From Macrostomum hystrix (lineage: Eukaryota; Platyhelminthes; Macrostomidae): a stretch of DNA of 64,000 nucleotides. Shown here piece after piece: positions 36,462 through 48,300 of the stretch (positions within the stretch are counted from its first letter, which is position 1; every line of letters begins with the position of its first letter). The notes below the pieces were generated by a model. That model searched no databases. It was not told the DNA's origin and saw only the letters and a program-made list of their open reading frames with translations. A program made the position numbers and the translations under genes. The stretch covers positions 1,550,001 to 1,614,000 of the forward strand of contig CATNEN010000029.1 of the NCBI GenBank assembly GCA_950097015.1, written 5' to 3'.

Positions 36462-36662
36462 ATGCCTCGGACGAATCGTTTCAAAGAGTCAAGATCAGAG
36501 CCTCAGGCCACGGACCTGCTGGTGCCCACCTTCTATGCGGACACCCAGCTGGAGAAGCGCATGGAGGAGGTGCGCAACAGCATTGTGTGGATACGCAAGC
36601 ACTGGGACACGGACAGGCGACGCCTGGCTGAGCGACTGATGCGATGGCTGGAGACGCTGGCT

Positions 36663-36697
<35 letters not shown>

Positions 36698-38586
36698 AAA
36701 CTCAATCGAGTCCGTTTGGCCGCCAATTCTAACTCGCTGGCGAGCCATTCTAGCTGTCGATCGAAACTGGGCGGATCTGCGGAGCAAAGACGATGAGGCG
36801 TCAGCGACAAAAGTCAACCCCTTCGCCGAGAAATTCGCTGTACTGCGCGAATACACCGATATGAAGACATATCCGTTAGTCTTTAGCAGGATACTGCAGG
36901 TAGGCTCGTAGATGTGATTTCATTAGACGATCAGGATTGATCGCTGAAACCCATAATAATAATTATAATAATTGCGGCAGGTCTGCAGGCAATAGCACAT
37001 CATTTGGTGACACGACCTGCAGCCAGCGAGGAGGCAATTCTGCGCATTCCGCTGACTTCTGGGCACACTCGCACACATATAACGTATGCAGGCATACGCT
37101 CACAGGGGTGTACATCTGCACTGACTTTCTCATAGTCAGGCAGTGTACACTTCACTGTGCCTTAGATGTGGGCCCTCAAGGGCGTAAATTGCACAAACCC
37201 TCAAGCCTTCTCTCCGCGGCTGCGCCCCAATTTAATGTGACCTCGATCACCGCGGAATCGAGCTCAGAGACATTGGTGCAAGAGGCAGACGCTTTAACTA
37301 TCCCCTTTGCTCGTACCCTTAGGGGCTATAATTAACCTGTAATAGGCAAACAAAGCCCTTTTTTATACAGGCCCTGAGAAAAGCTGACAACTCCGAAGTT
37401 GAGCTCATGGTTTACACCATAGAGCTAATCAACATCGACTTGTTCAACTATACGCTAAGCGGCCTCGCTCCATCTTGCGAGGGCAGCGTCGTCTATCGCG
37501 GCTCCACAATGTCCAAGGCGGACTGGGAGCAACATCGGCTTCTGTTCGACAAGCCGGTCAACGCGCGCTTTATAGCAGTGCCTCTGGCGCTGACCTCAGC
37601 AAGTCGGAGTCGCAAAGTGGCGATGCAGTTCATGTTGAAGGACGCCGACAAGGATTTGGAAAATAATGCTGATAACAAAGGCCAAACAGGCGAATTACCC
37701 GATGTGCTCTGCCTGCAAGCGATCCACATAATCGGCGTACCGGACCACCTAATGGAGCACTACCGTCGGCGCTTTCCCCAGAGCGTTGTGAGCACAATCT
37801 GCGCAGTGGACGTGGCTAACGTGTCGGCCCACCCAGAGGAGCAGGAGGTCCTGCTGCGCGGCGCCTTCTTTCAGCTGCTAGTCATGCAGGTGAGTTTGCA
37901 CCTGATAGGTAGACTGTGCGACTAAAGGGGATGTCCACTTAAGGCTCGATCCGAGGTCGATCCTCGAACCAAACGACTGAAATCAGTAGCTGGTCGATCC
38001 AGTCGACACAGCCTGGGGGATTTAATACCTTGGGCTCCATTCTAGAGCCTAAATTTAACATAAAATTCCCGTTTTATCCACCCAGGGTACCATGGGAATG
38101 ACTGTCGTGAGATATCTCGGCGATTCTAGTCGACTGGATCGACCAGCTACTGATTTCAGTCGCGAGGATCGACCTCGGGCTCCTATCCAGAGCCTTATTA
38201 AGTTGACATTACCTATAGGGGAGGGGTAATCTTGACTGAAATCTTGGTGAATAAACTAGCCATGACCACAACAATTTTTTTTCAAGGAACAGCAACAGAT
38301 CAACATTGGTGATGAAACGTCGTCAGACAAGACATCCCAGTACATCGTGAACACCAACGTGCTGGAGATGCTAATGGTGAACGTCAACCGAGACCACCTC
38401 AGCAATGGTCGCCTAGGTGACAAGGATGCCCCGGCGCGCGCCCTATTCGCGGCCATAGTGCGCGTTTCCCGCTACGACTATTGTCTGCGCCTATGCCAAC
38501 AGCGTGGCTTGACAGCGGAAGAGGCGCAATACGCCACCGCACTCAGCCAGGCCGAGTCTGAGCTGCAACAGCGGCTGCGAGATTGA
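36462..38586 (+). CDS. ADP-ribosyltransferase-like protein (R-S-E type)
   Basis: Three exons (36462-36899, 37371-37889, 38287-38586), all phase 0, give 418 residues. The start is the first ATG after an in-frame TAG. The N-terminal third is helical with a ten-residue CAG-encoded Gln run (36666-36695). The ART-like core has SVVYRGS with Arg189 (NAD-binding Arg of the R-S-E signature), TSAS at 221-224 in the place of the STS motif, and PEEQEVLLRG with Glu303 and Glu305 as the E-x-E motif. The region before Arg189 (ALRKADNSEVELMVYTIELI) matches the helical lead-in of such domains. Members transfer ADP-ribose from NAD to protein side chains, usually arginine. No signal peptide is seen, so a cytosolic protein is likely. 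The assignment rests on motif order only; the divergent STS leaves activity uncertain. Confidence 0.7.
36948..37330 (-). repeat. SINE family B copy in intron 1
   Basis: A complete minus-strand copy. Its 3' tail is the (TTA)n-type run at 36955-36972 and the tRNA-like head ends near 37330. It fills most of the intron between exons 1 and 2 of the ADP-ribosyltransferase-like gene. Confidence 0.8.
37928..38212. mobile_element. MITE with about 75-bp terminal inverted repeats
   Basis: The left arm (37928 to about 38012) and right arm (about 38128-38212) are inverted copies sharing CTGAAATCAGTAGCTGGTCG and GAGGTCGATCCTCG. The roughly 115-bp centre is non-coding. It occupies intron 2 of the ADP-ribosyltransferase-like gene. 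Confidence 0.85.
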
Positions 38587-38704
38587 GCTCAACTGCTTGA
38601 TTAGGCAGTAGCGTTATTTACGATTATTTAGTAAATGAGACATCTCTGCGTCTTATAAGCAATTTTTATCCCGGGTTGCACACCTGCTGGCTGGTTGCTG
38701 TACT

Positions 38705-38710
38705 AATAAA
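38705..38710 (+). terminator. Candidate polyadenylation signal
   Basis: AATAAA 119 bp past the stop codon of the ADP-ribosyltransferase-like gene, just before a SINE. Confidence 0.45.
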
Positions 38711-39319
38711 AATTTGATTTTACCTGCCCCAATTGGGCCAGATGTGCAATTGACAGCACAGCCGCAGCTATAGCGCGGCGCATCTGAAGACTGCGTTCGG
38801 TTATTTGGACTGGGGGGACGCCACACCCACCCTCCACATGCAGCATGCTGGTACCAATTCGACAGCTGGGTAAAACGAAGCAATACGGAGTCAAGTGTCT
38901 TCCTAATGGACACAAATTGTTCCGTAGAGTCAAGAATCGAACACCGAACCTTCAAGTCGTGAGTATCACGCTCTGACTATCGTTATTGTCAATCTAAATG
39001 ATAATTTGGACATTCAAAACGATAATGTCTGTGGTCTCATGCTGTCGGATGGGTCTCCCGCGCGCAGCTCAGCTATTCGGCAATAGAGTTAAGGACATTC
39101 AAAACGAGGAAGCGGCAATCAAAACGAGAATTGGGAAGGCAAAACAATCTAACGATCAAACAGTTGAGTGAACGAGCCCAAAATCTGCAGAGATGGCCAT
39201 GCAGACGGTGATGTTAGGCCCCCTTTACGATTACGATTACGATCGTGGTTACGATTACCTTCACGTGGTTACGATTCGCCTCACTGTCCCTTGATTGAGC
39301 GCCTAAGCCAAAGGTCTCA

Positions 39320-39742
39320 TCAAGGTAGACGGTGTGAACTACAGGATCCAGATGTATAATAAAATCCGCGTACTCTCTCCGGGCCTGCAGGTGGAAAACG
39401 GTTTTTGAAGAAAAGGTTCTTCAGCTTGTTCTGAAGGCAGGCCTTCATCTCCTCGTCCACTTTGCATTTACTCTCCTTTTTACCATCTCTTGGTAACGCC
39501 TGAACCCTTCCATCCTGCGTATATGCGCGCATAATTCTATACGCAGTTGCAATCGGCACTTGCAGGATGGCTGCTGCGGCTTTTAGTGTTGCCCCTTGCT
39601 CTATAATAGCAGACCAGACACCAAGCGTTGCCTGTCGACTGAGGATTTTAGTGGGGCATTTGAAAAACAGCAGCAAGAAATAGCAAAGAAAAATGCAAGA
39701 GAAAACCAAACAGGCGGAGAGCAAGGCAAGGGAGTTTTTCAC
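39320..39742 (-). pseudogene. Transposase N-terminal helix-turn-helix fragment
   Basis: A minus-strand frame contains ILSRQATLGVWSAIIEQGAT, then LKAAAAILQVPIATAYRIMR, a helix-turn-helix pattern like the DNA-binding half of Tc1/mariner-type transposases. The frame ends without a catalytic DDE/D domain, and its N-terminal 30 residues are hydrophobic and unlikely to be original. Read as a remnant. Confidence 0.5.
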
Positions 39743-39896
39743 CTTTCCCTTCCGAGGTTTATCATTTTGGTTGTCTCTAGTCTATGGTCGAAAGGATGAA
39801 TTCTTAGTGTCAGAATTAATTCTCGTTTTGGTTGTCAAAACGTCTATGTTCTCTAGCGGCGAGGTTTACTTAGATTTGGAGGATACTTAAATGTAT

Positions 39897-40305
39897 AATA
39901 TTTCCCATTTATTTCGTGGAAGGGTGGAAGGCTTGAGGCGCAAATTTATTGACATTTTATTGACAATTTATTGCCGAGGTCAATGAATGTCGCGCTGAGT
40001 GCCTTTCCACCCTAGACAGCCGAAAGAAATGGGAAATATGGTATGTATCCCCACTTGCCCGCCAACTTTGATTGCACTTTTATTCTCTGTGGATAAACTC
40101 TGAATCTCTTTTTCTCGGACTCTGTCCATAGTCTATGGTAAAAAGCATAAAATAATTAATTTATTTCCCATAGATGAAATGCTTTAAGACATAGACTGCG
40201 TTGGCGGGCAAACGGGGAATACGTATATGGTATTTACCCCTATGGATTTATTTATTTGGCCGATAGAGGCCCAAATTAAATGAATCCATAGGGGGATAAA
40301 TACAT
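39897..40305. repeat. Three consecutive imperfect palindromes inside the transposon
   Basis: Arms pair as follows: 39897-39930 with about 40000-40040 (TATTTCCCATTT; CCACCCT); 40044-40070 with 40198-40225 (GTTGGCGGGCAA); 40230-40262 with 40270-40305 (CCCCTATGGATT). Each could form a hairpin. They may be nested small elements. Confidence 0.6.
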
Positions 40306-40385
40306 AGCCATTATCGTTTTGAATGTCTAAATTATCATTTAGATTGATGAAAGCAATACTAGGCTACAACACAAACCCCAGGGCT

Positions 40386-42778
40386 AACGTACAATTGTGT
40401 TCTCGCTTTTTGTACACTGTTACATTAGTTTGTACACTGACTACTAAAGGGTCTTAGTTGCTAGGTTTTTTTATTTCAGAAAGCATTTTTAATAAGGCAC
40501 AATAAAATAGTTCTTAATTGATGGCAATTTAATATACAGCCAACAGGCCTAAATTATCGTACCTGGTTTATTTCTAATAAACGCGGGATAGATAAATATT
40601 AACATAGACGAAACGCAATATTTGAATTCAACAGTTTCCTACAATAAATAGGACGCACTCAGCAAAGCGGTGCAAATTTGGAAATAACACAGGTGATAAA
40701 TAAGCAAACTAACAAACAAAAAACAGTTTAAGCGACAAGCAGTAAAGCAGTTGACAGCGGTTTAGGGACTGCAGTTTCTTCAAGGAGAAGCAAACGGCAG
40801 AAAATTTCCTTGGGGTATTTTTGGCATTTCGTAGCAAACCGAAGCGCCACTAAACAATTTACTGATTCTATTAGAATCTTTACACCTATGCTAAGGATGC
40901 TGGGGATGGCAAAGAAATATAACATAATCAATAAGGCAGATTGGATATTGAGAAATATTGCGCAAACTAGCAATAAGGACGTTGAAATACCTGACATTTA
41001 TAAAGAAAACTAAACAAGAAATGGAGTGCGCCATATACTCACGGGTATGATTATACCTTTGAATCTAAAATAAATACCTCCTAGAGAGGCTCCAATGCTT
41101 CCCAAGTGATATCTTTGATTGGACGGATATTTAAAAAATGCCTCGGAGTTTGATTTGTCGAGGCCAGTCACGTGATTTCGTTACGCGTTGACTTTGATTG
41201 GTTGAATATTTTAGGAGATACAGAAAAAAGGAAACTGTGGATATTTGAAATACCTTCCTGCTCTTTCTACGATGAAATGACACGAGACTATTTTAGTTAG
41301 CTGGTGGTGGCCTTGGACAAACAAGTAGCCATAAAAACCTGTATGAGATCTGAGAAGGCAATTCCATAGCATCCAATCAAAGTAAAAAAACGACGAATAA
41401 TTATTCTGATATGAACAGTAATTAGCAGCATTATTTTAGTCCACGCGTTTAAACACATTTTGCACAACATAATGCCCAGATTTTTTGTAAAAATAAATTG
41501 CTGTTGCATTTAGACCTGTACAGAAGCTGACTACCAAGGCTTAGGTGGCGGGCCTGGCGGCTACCATATCTACTACAGAGTGCAATATGAAAACATAACT
41601 GAAGCTGCCAAAGTCTATTGACCTAAACAGCTGCTGCTTCAGAGTTTGCTTATAAAACATAAGCGCCTAGATTTAGTCTTTTATGCTCTAATATTACTAC
41701 TAACAGTATGTTCTTTTAGTACAAAACTTGTTTAAAAATACAATATTACAATCCGGTTCAAGTTAAGCGTAGAATAATCAAAAAACAAAGCAAGCTGCCA
41801 TTTTGTCTTTAAATACGCGACAAACTGTTACCGTGCATGCAAACAATGCTCAACAGCACAACGGGAAACAAAACAATAGATAACACGAAAAATAGTTCAT
41901 CTTAACGAAATCGTACACATAACTTACACTAACTAATAGACAAAGAAGTGCAACCATGATGGCAATCTGAAATGTCAGTTCAAAAATAAATTTAATTAAA
42001 CGGATTACCCGACTCCCGGATTAAAAGATATTTAACTGACATTTGGTCTTTGGTGGCAGAAATATTCAAACCGAAACAAAATATTTACTGTCTACTCCTT
42101 GTAGCAGAACAAAAGCAAACAGTTTCGGAACAAAACAAAATGGCATAACAAAAGCAAAAAAGTAGCACTCTAAAGCCATTGAAATGAGACAACTGAAGTG
42201 CAATAAAGCGACAAAACAGGAACTATAATTGTAAAGCGCAAGCGTGCGATTAAAAAAGGATTAAAGCAATGCTAAAAGTACATTGTTCGATATACTAGAA
42301 CCGAGGTGAGAGGGCGCAGAATTAAATTGCGTGTGCAATTTAATAACAATAAGGAATAGATGCTTCTCAATTTGAAGCTTAGCTAGGGATACAGTAGAGC
42401 GAAACGGCACAGCAAAAAGTGAGAGATATTATAGTGGGCAGGGCTGCCAGATGTGTTTGCCATTTAGCATATCTCTGTATGTAATGATTAATAAACAAAA
42501 CATTCAATTCAAAAAGTCTCTAAAAATGATTCAGATGTACAATCATTAGTTACAACTGACATGGATGAAGCTAAATAAACAGCAACAATAAAACTTGTTT
42601 TTGTACTCAAACTAACTTTAGACAGCAAAGGTAAACGAGACATTGTTGTTATTCGATGCAGGCTCAAAGTATTACCAAACTAGTAAGGTTATTTAGGTCT
42701 AATTCACTAGATAGAGGAAATAATGAAACAATAAAGAAGAATTGAACTTAGAATTCAGATATAAGAAGATTAGCGCGC
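40386..42778. other. AT-rich intergenic sequence
   Basis: Between the split SINE and the RSBN1 stop codon, and expected to include the RSBN1 3' UTR. A 94-codon open frame at 40732-41013 has no domain and low GC, unlike exons here. Nothing else recognised. Confidence 0.4.
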
Positions 42779-44987
42779 TCACTTCTCCTCGACATGAGCA
42801 GCTGGCTGAGCAGTTGAAGCGGCCCCAGTCGGCCCATCAGTTGAAGCAGCGGCGGCAGTCGTAGTCGCATCGTTATTTGCCTGCTGCTGCTGCTGATAAT
42901 AGGCGGCCAAACGGACGTGCCAGGCTACAGAAGTGACAGCGCTAACAGTGCGAAACTGGTGCACGACTCCGCGCGGTATATAATAGATATCATTGTCGCG
43001 CAGCTGTTGCCGACTATAGCGGAAGCCTTCACGCCTCAGTAGGTTCAATTCAGCGTCGTCTAGCCAGAGCTGCGGCGAGCACTGCGTCATGGGCGGCTCC
43101 ATGATGTCCAGTTGGAGACGCAGGATTAGATCAGTATAGTGACGCGGATCGAATAATATGGCGTCTTTGCAGACTCGGCCGGGCTCGCCGAGGCCAGTTC
43201 GACGATTCTCGTCGGCGTGGACGCACTGTAGAAGGCCCACGGCGGCTGTGGTGTGCCTGTCCAAGCCGTCGTCGGCGTGATCGGCGTGCGCGTGCGTCCG
43301 ATCGGTGATCACAACTTGGCGCCGACCGCGCGAACCTGTGCTATACATCTGCGACAGGCTGTCCCGACCACTGACGGAGCCGCGATCCGAACCGCTGGTG
43401 AGAGCCTGGGGAATTCCAGATTTTTAGTTAGAGCATAAAATATGTCACTAATAGTTATTTCGTGGCGAAAACGAAATAGATTAGCAGTTATTGATTATGT
43501 GATTTGATTTCTGATATGTAGCTGCTATTCCAGAGATTCTTTTAGCTGCGATTCCTGAGGTACTTCTAGCTGCGATACATGAGATATTGCTAGCTTGCTA
43601 GCGATTGCTAGCGATTATGTGACTTGATTCCTGATATGTAGCTGCGATTCCTAGAGATGCTTCCTATAGACGCTTCTAACTTCGATTCGTAGAGATGCTT
43701 CTAGCTGCGATTCCTAGAGATGTTTCTAGCTGCGATTCCTAGAGATGCTTCTAGCTGCGATACCTAGAGATGCTTCTAGCTGCGATTCCTAGAGATGCTT
43801 CTAACTGCGATTCCTAGAAATGCTTCTAGCTGCGATTCTTATAGATGCTTCTAGCAGCGATTCTTATAGATGATTCTTACTGCGATACCTAGAGATACTT
43901 CCAGCTGCGATTCCAGAGATGATTCTTGCTCTGATTTCTGGTGGTAAGATTCTAGCTGCGATTGCATTTACGAAATTATAAATGCCTCACAGAATGAATA
44001 TTCTCAGTCCCTAAACGAATTTAACGATAAAAACGAATATTTAACAACTGCCTTTACCTGTTCTCCTGGTCTAGTCCACAGAATTGGGCCGTCGTTGGAA
44101 CTATTAGGCTTGGTACCGGCAATCTGAGACATGGCACCCCAAGGCATGACGGGCGCTAAAAATGGGCTGGACTCCAGCACAGCCAACAGGTCCATCATCA
44201 GGCCGCCGGTCTCCTCGCCTTTGGCTCCGACCATGCTGACAGATTCCATTGGGCCGGTGCGAAAAGTTCCGTGAGCATAATTAGCCCGGACCCGTTCCAG
44301 ATACTCAGTTACTGTTAAAGTTTCAACTTCGTTTTTCTTCTCCAAATGACGCGACTTCACAGTCAGATGCGGCCTAGATCGGCACAGTTCGGATAGCAGG
44401 TCTGGAAGTTCGCGAGCGGCGCCGTGAACAACGCCAACGCAATAGTTGCTATGCTGCCTACCGGGCTTGCCCCGCTCTTTAACTAGCAGATTGCGCAGGA
44501 ATAGCATGGCAAATTTGGCTAGCTGGATCCGATCCAGTCTGGCTAACTCGCCAGCGTAGGCGTGTAAAGCCAATCCGCCGCCGTTGGTGTGCTTCTCAAT
44601 GTACATGAGGTCGACTAGTTTGCGGCGCGGCTGGGCCGTCAGCAACATCAGATGCTGCTCAGGGCAATGTCCGTTCTTATTTGCATCGTCAGCGTCTAGC
44701 TGCAACGGTGCCGCAGCTGGCGGCGTGCAAGGAAGCGCTGCCGGTGTCTCCTGATGATCGTTTTGACGATGGTGCTTCTTTTTCTTCTTTTTATCTGGCG
44801 ACTCATCTACTAGCTGCTGCTGCTGCTTTGGCTCCGATGGCTCCCGTTTTAGCCGAGGCTTGGTCGAGTCGCTTGACGAGCCAACAGGCTGCTCAGTAGT
44901 CGGGCTCTTCTGGCCTCTGCCGCTGCTGTCGCAGTTGCCATTGGTGCCAGTGCTGGTGTTAGTGTCAGGCTGTCCCTCTGCCGCCAT
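42779..44987 (-). CDS. RSBN1: RSBN1/KDM9-type JmjC histone demethylase
   Basis: Two exons (44987-44058 and 43405-42779, phase 0) give 518 residues, shorter than vertebrate RSBN1 (about 800) because the disordered N-terminus is short. Family members (C. elegans DPY-21, mammalian RSBN1) act on dimethylated H4 Lys20 in the nucleus. The N-terminus is Ser/Lys-rich with a KKKKKKHHRQ nuclear-localisation-like run. The conserved core starts near LMLLTAQPRRKLVDLMYIEK and includes DGPILWTRPGEQ, a family hallmark, at the exon end. Exon 2 has DRTHAHADHADDG (His350 and Asp352 as likely HxD iron ligands) and IYYIPRGVVHQFRTVSAV with His459 as the likely distal ligand. The C-terminus is Gln/Ala/Thr-rich. The ATG follows an in-frame TGA directly, so the start is well fixed. 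Confidence 0.92.
43540..43960. repeat. Minisatellite, about 25-bp unit (RSBN1 intron)
   Basis: About 15 loosely conserved copies of AGATGCTTCTAGCTGCGATT plus CCTAG in the only intron of the RSBN1 gene. Confidence 0.85.
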
Positions 44988-44998
44988 TCACATCTGGA

Positions 44999-45018
44999 CC
45001 TGAAAGGCAATGAAATTG
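44999..45018 (-). promoter_or_regulatory. Candidate 3' splice acceptor 12 nt before RSBN1 start
   Basis: On the minus strand ATTTCATTGCCTTTCAG ends at 45000, leaving a 12-nt leader before the ATG. This fits a 5' UTR intron or a spliced-leader trans-splice site. No donor is seen nearby. Confidence 0.4.
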
Positions 45019-45119
45019 TCCATGACTAAAAACTATGAAAATACTGCAACAGGCACTAAATCAAATCAATAGATAAGAAAGATAAACCTGTATATCTGTT
45101 TATAGCAAAACTACTGAGC

Positions 45120-45355
45120 TTTAAACACATAAAACAAGAGGTCGAGAGTTAGAATCTCAGCCCAAATGGAAGTTATTTGTGTCATTGATTAATGCATGCA
45201 TTCTCAAATACTTCCATTTACCCAGATCTAGACTGAGTTCTGGCATCAGCTGGGGTAGAAGTCTGGGTGGGTTTGTTTGGTGCCCCTCAGTACAAGGATT
45301 CAACAGCTGTGCATAGCCTCTAGAAGTATGACATGTTAGCTGTGCAAGTGGATTT
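45120..45355 (+). repeat. SINE family A copy, diverged
   Basis: Recognisable family A order (B-box-like GAGAGTTAGAATCTC, a GGCATCAGCTGGGGTAGA block, ATTCAACAGCTGTGCATAGC), but with many substitutions. Confidence 0.6.
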
Positions 45356-45359
45356 ATTT

Positions 45360-48300
45360 CATGCAATTTCTATCAATCTAGTTCTAGTGTAGTTCAATAA
45401 AACTCTAGTTAAGGAAAATATTTTCTGCACTGAAATGACTACTAAAGTAATTTCATGCAAGCTGGAAGACTAGTAAAAATTTTGTTTAGTATCCATATAT
45501 ACACAAAGATCATTACTTTCCAAATAGCTGAACACTAATGCGCGCATGAGTATATGCCAATGTTTAAGCTATTATTTGCTTCGCCATTAGCTAATGTATT
45601 TTATAAAAAAATGAAACAAACACTTAGGGACTATTATTATTTAACAGTCCCTCAATATCATACATGCGCAACACCCGGCCGACCCGGCCGGGTGAAACAA
45701 GGGCCAAGCAAGGTAAGTCGCAAAAATCAATAGACCAAGCACAAAAAATCAAAGGGGGGACCAAGGGACAAAAAAGGAAGGCGTGAAGAAAAGGAAAAAG
45801 GGGAGAGAAAAAGAGAGCAAATGAGAGCAAACTAAGTTGTAAATAGAGCAATGAAATGAACTAAGTCGCAAATGAGAGCAAAAACTAAGTCACACGGCCG
45901 GCTAAGATTTGGGAGGTTGTGCATGTATGCTCAATATTATATAACTGCAATACATGAGCTACTTGCTCTAATATGGGTAATAATAATCAGATAAGAGACA
46001 CATTTTTTAGCGTGATGGTTCTATTGTAGTCATTTTAATATAAAGTTTTCAAGTGTTCAGAGCATTTAATTGAGCTCACAATTCATGAGTCAGATCACAT
46101 TGCAATTAACAAAATTTAATACATAAGCTATGGTCAAGAAATTGGAATGCATGCTGGAATATTCCAGTATATACAAGGCCTTATGATGGATTTTGCAACA
46201 AAATCAGCATATTGACAAGGCTTTTTTGACAGCCAATTCCAAAAATGCACCCTTGCCACTTTCCTCATTATGGGCTATAAGCCAAATAACTGTAAATAAT
46301 AAAACTGACTATTAATATGGTAACAATTATATAGGAGATAATTTTAAGAGTCGAAATTTTATCAAACTAGTCATGCCAAATCATCTGTCTATGGCCAAAA
46401 CCATAGAAGTGTATATAAACATAATTGAAAGCATGTGGACCATGCAAAGCAAAAAAGTGGAACATGCACAGCATATCTAATGCTCTGTTCTGGAGTCATC
46501 TTTAAGAGTAGCTTTGGCCATACCCTACTAATGTGTTTGGTACCATTCTGTTCTGAATAGCTCACCACTATCCACTGTGAATGTTCCAAGTTCAATAACT
46601 AAGGTAATAACTGACTAGAATACCTGCTGTTGATATTGCTTTGTTTGTTCACATTTAATGCTTTGTGGCTCTTAGCCACAACAAATTAAGCTAAGGCGGT
46701 GAACTTGTATTTCTTTTGGCAGGGTTAAGAAGGGGAGCCTTGGCCCCCGTGGTCGGCTTTATTTAATTGAGCTGGTACAGTTAATCTATGGGAAAAAGGG
46801 AAGGCTAGTATCCTAGTATTCTTGGTAGAACAAGTGGGGTTGTCTATGGAAATAAAAGAAAGTTAGAGTCGTAACTAAGTCTGAAATAAAAGTTCATTTT
46901 AGACGCTACAGCTTATTGTTTTTCAAAGATTCAACTTCTAACTTTTGACTTTTTAACTTTCAAGGTAAAATTAGATTTTGGCCTTGGTTCTAGCCATAAA
47001 AAGATAACATGACATCACTAAAGTTGGCTCCAATTAGAACTGATTGAGGCTATTGACAGATGAAAAGTTGGATTTAATTTAGACTCTATGTGACATGTTA
47101 ACACTAATTCAAACTAAAAAAATTATACAAAACAAACTGCAATATAGCCAGCTTTTTATATGGTGACCACACAAAAAAGAAAACAACTAGGCTAATTATA
47201 TGGACACAATAATAAAAAGCAAAGAAATGTTATTGTCATAAAAATTGATGTTGAACTTTGCTTGTTGAAATTGTTGAACTTTGAGCTTTGGGGTGGAGCG
47301 TGGAGGCAGAATTAATCAAAAAGTCTGATATTTCCATGTTGCTATAGATCTTAGACTTAGTCTAGCACATCAAATTTTTAACATATAGGCCTACCCTAGA
47401 CACATGAATTTGAGAGTGAACTGATATTGCTTTGGTGAAGGTGGTGTTGTATGAACAATAAATAATATTGAACAATAACTGTATAAGTCTATGAAGTCAA
47501 ATGATGTACTTAAATGCACATCAGACAAGAACAGATTTAGCCATGTTGTATTATATGTTTTGGTATTTATTGTTGTCATAGGAAATATGAACAAACTGTT
47601 TCACTATTTGTATAGTCACCATATGGTTATGAGTAACTATTTTGTGATTTATTTGTACCATCACCCAACACAATTTTGGAATAATAAAATATAACACGAT
47701 ATAAAAATCCTAATAAGTTGAAAATAACAACTGCCTAAAACTAAAATGCCCAAAGTATAAATTTAGAATATAAAGTATAAACAACTGCCTATAAGTTAGT
47801 ATAAATTTTGCATTAGGCCTCAACAAAAAACTTAATGAGTGCCCTGATTTTTACCCAAGTTGCGAAATGGCACCATAATATCGACGAAAAACAGGTCGAG
47901 AATTACTGTCACTCACAGAACACTATAGGCTTGTTAAGATATGAATGTGATACCCAAAATTCAATAATAAGAATATCAAAATCCTAATCCTGTTGTAAGC
48001 TTCCATTTAGGAAAAAAGTTGAGAAACGAGAGGGTGGGAATATAGGAAGCTGGTTAACCAATAAAACCACTCGATGGATTGTCGACAGATTGTTTAATAT
48101 TATAGTGAATATGTGAATATACGTCGAATGTTTTTGTTTACGAATGAACGGTATTTGCTTGACTATTAATGTCTACAACAACTTATATTTTTTAATAAAA
48201 GCGATGATATTTGCATCTCACAACTTTAAAAACAAACGTCTTTTATTTCACATACTTAGGGAAATTTTGTTAAGTGCTGTTGTACAAAGCAAAAGTACTT

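Larger units (their letters stand above)
38980..40356. mobile_element. Tc1/mariner-like DNA transposon, defective
   Basis: The 1,377-bp element is flanked by TA at 38978-38979 and 40357-40358. Its ends are inverted repeats: the innermost about 38 bp (TCAATCTAAATGATAATTT then GACATTCAAAACGATAATG) match almost perfectly and the outer 15 bp imperfectly. TA target duplication and a helix-turn-helix fragment inside point to the Tc1/mariner superfamily. No full transposase is present. Confidence 0.85.
38712..40385 (-). repeat. SINE family A copy split by a transposon
   Basis: The family A body and most of the head run from 38712 to 38979. The rest of the head (CTAGGCTACAAC) resumes at 40359. The gap is filled by the TA-flanked element described next, so the SINE is older. 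Confidence 0.85.

Noticed and set aside
40732-41013. 94-codon open frame as a small gene
   Set aside because: AT-rich unlike exons here, no ATG near its start, no domain; both strands are open in the same stretch.
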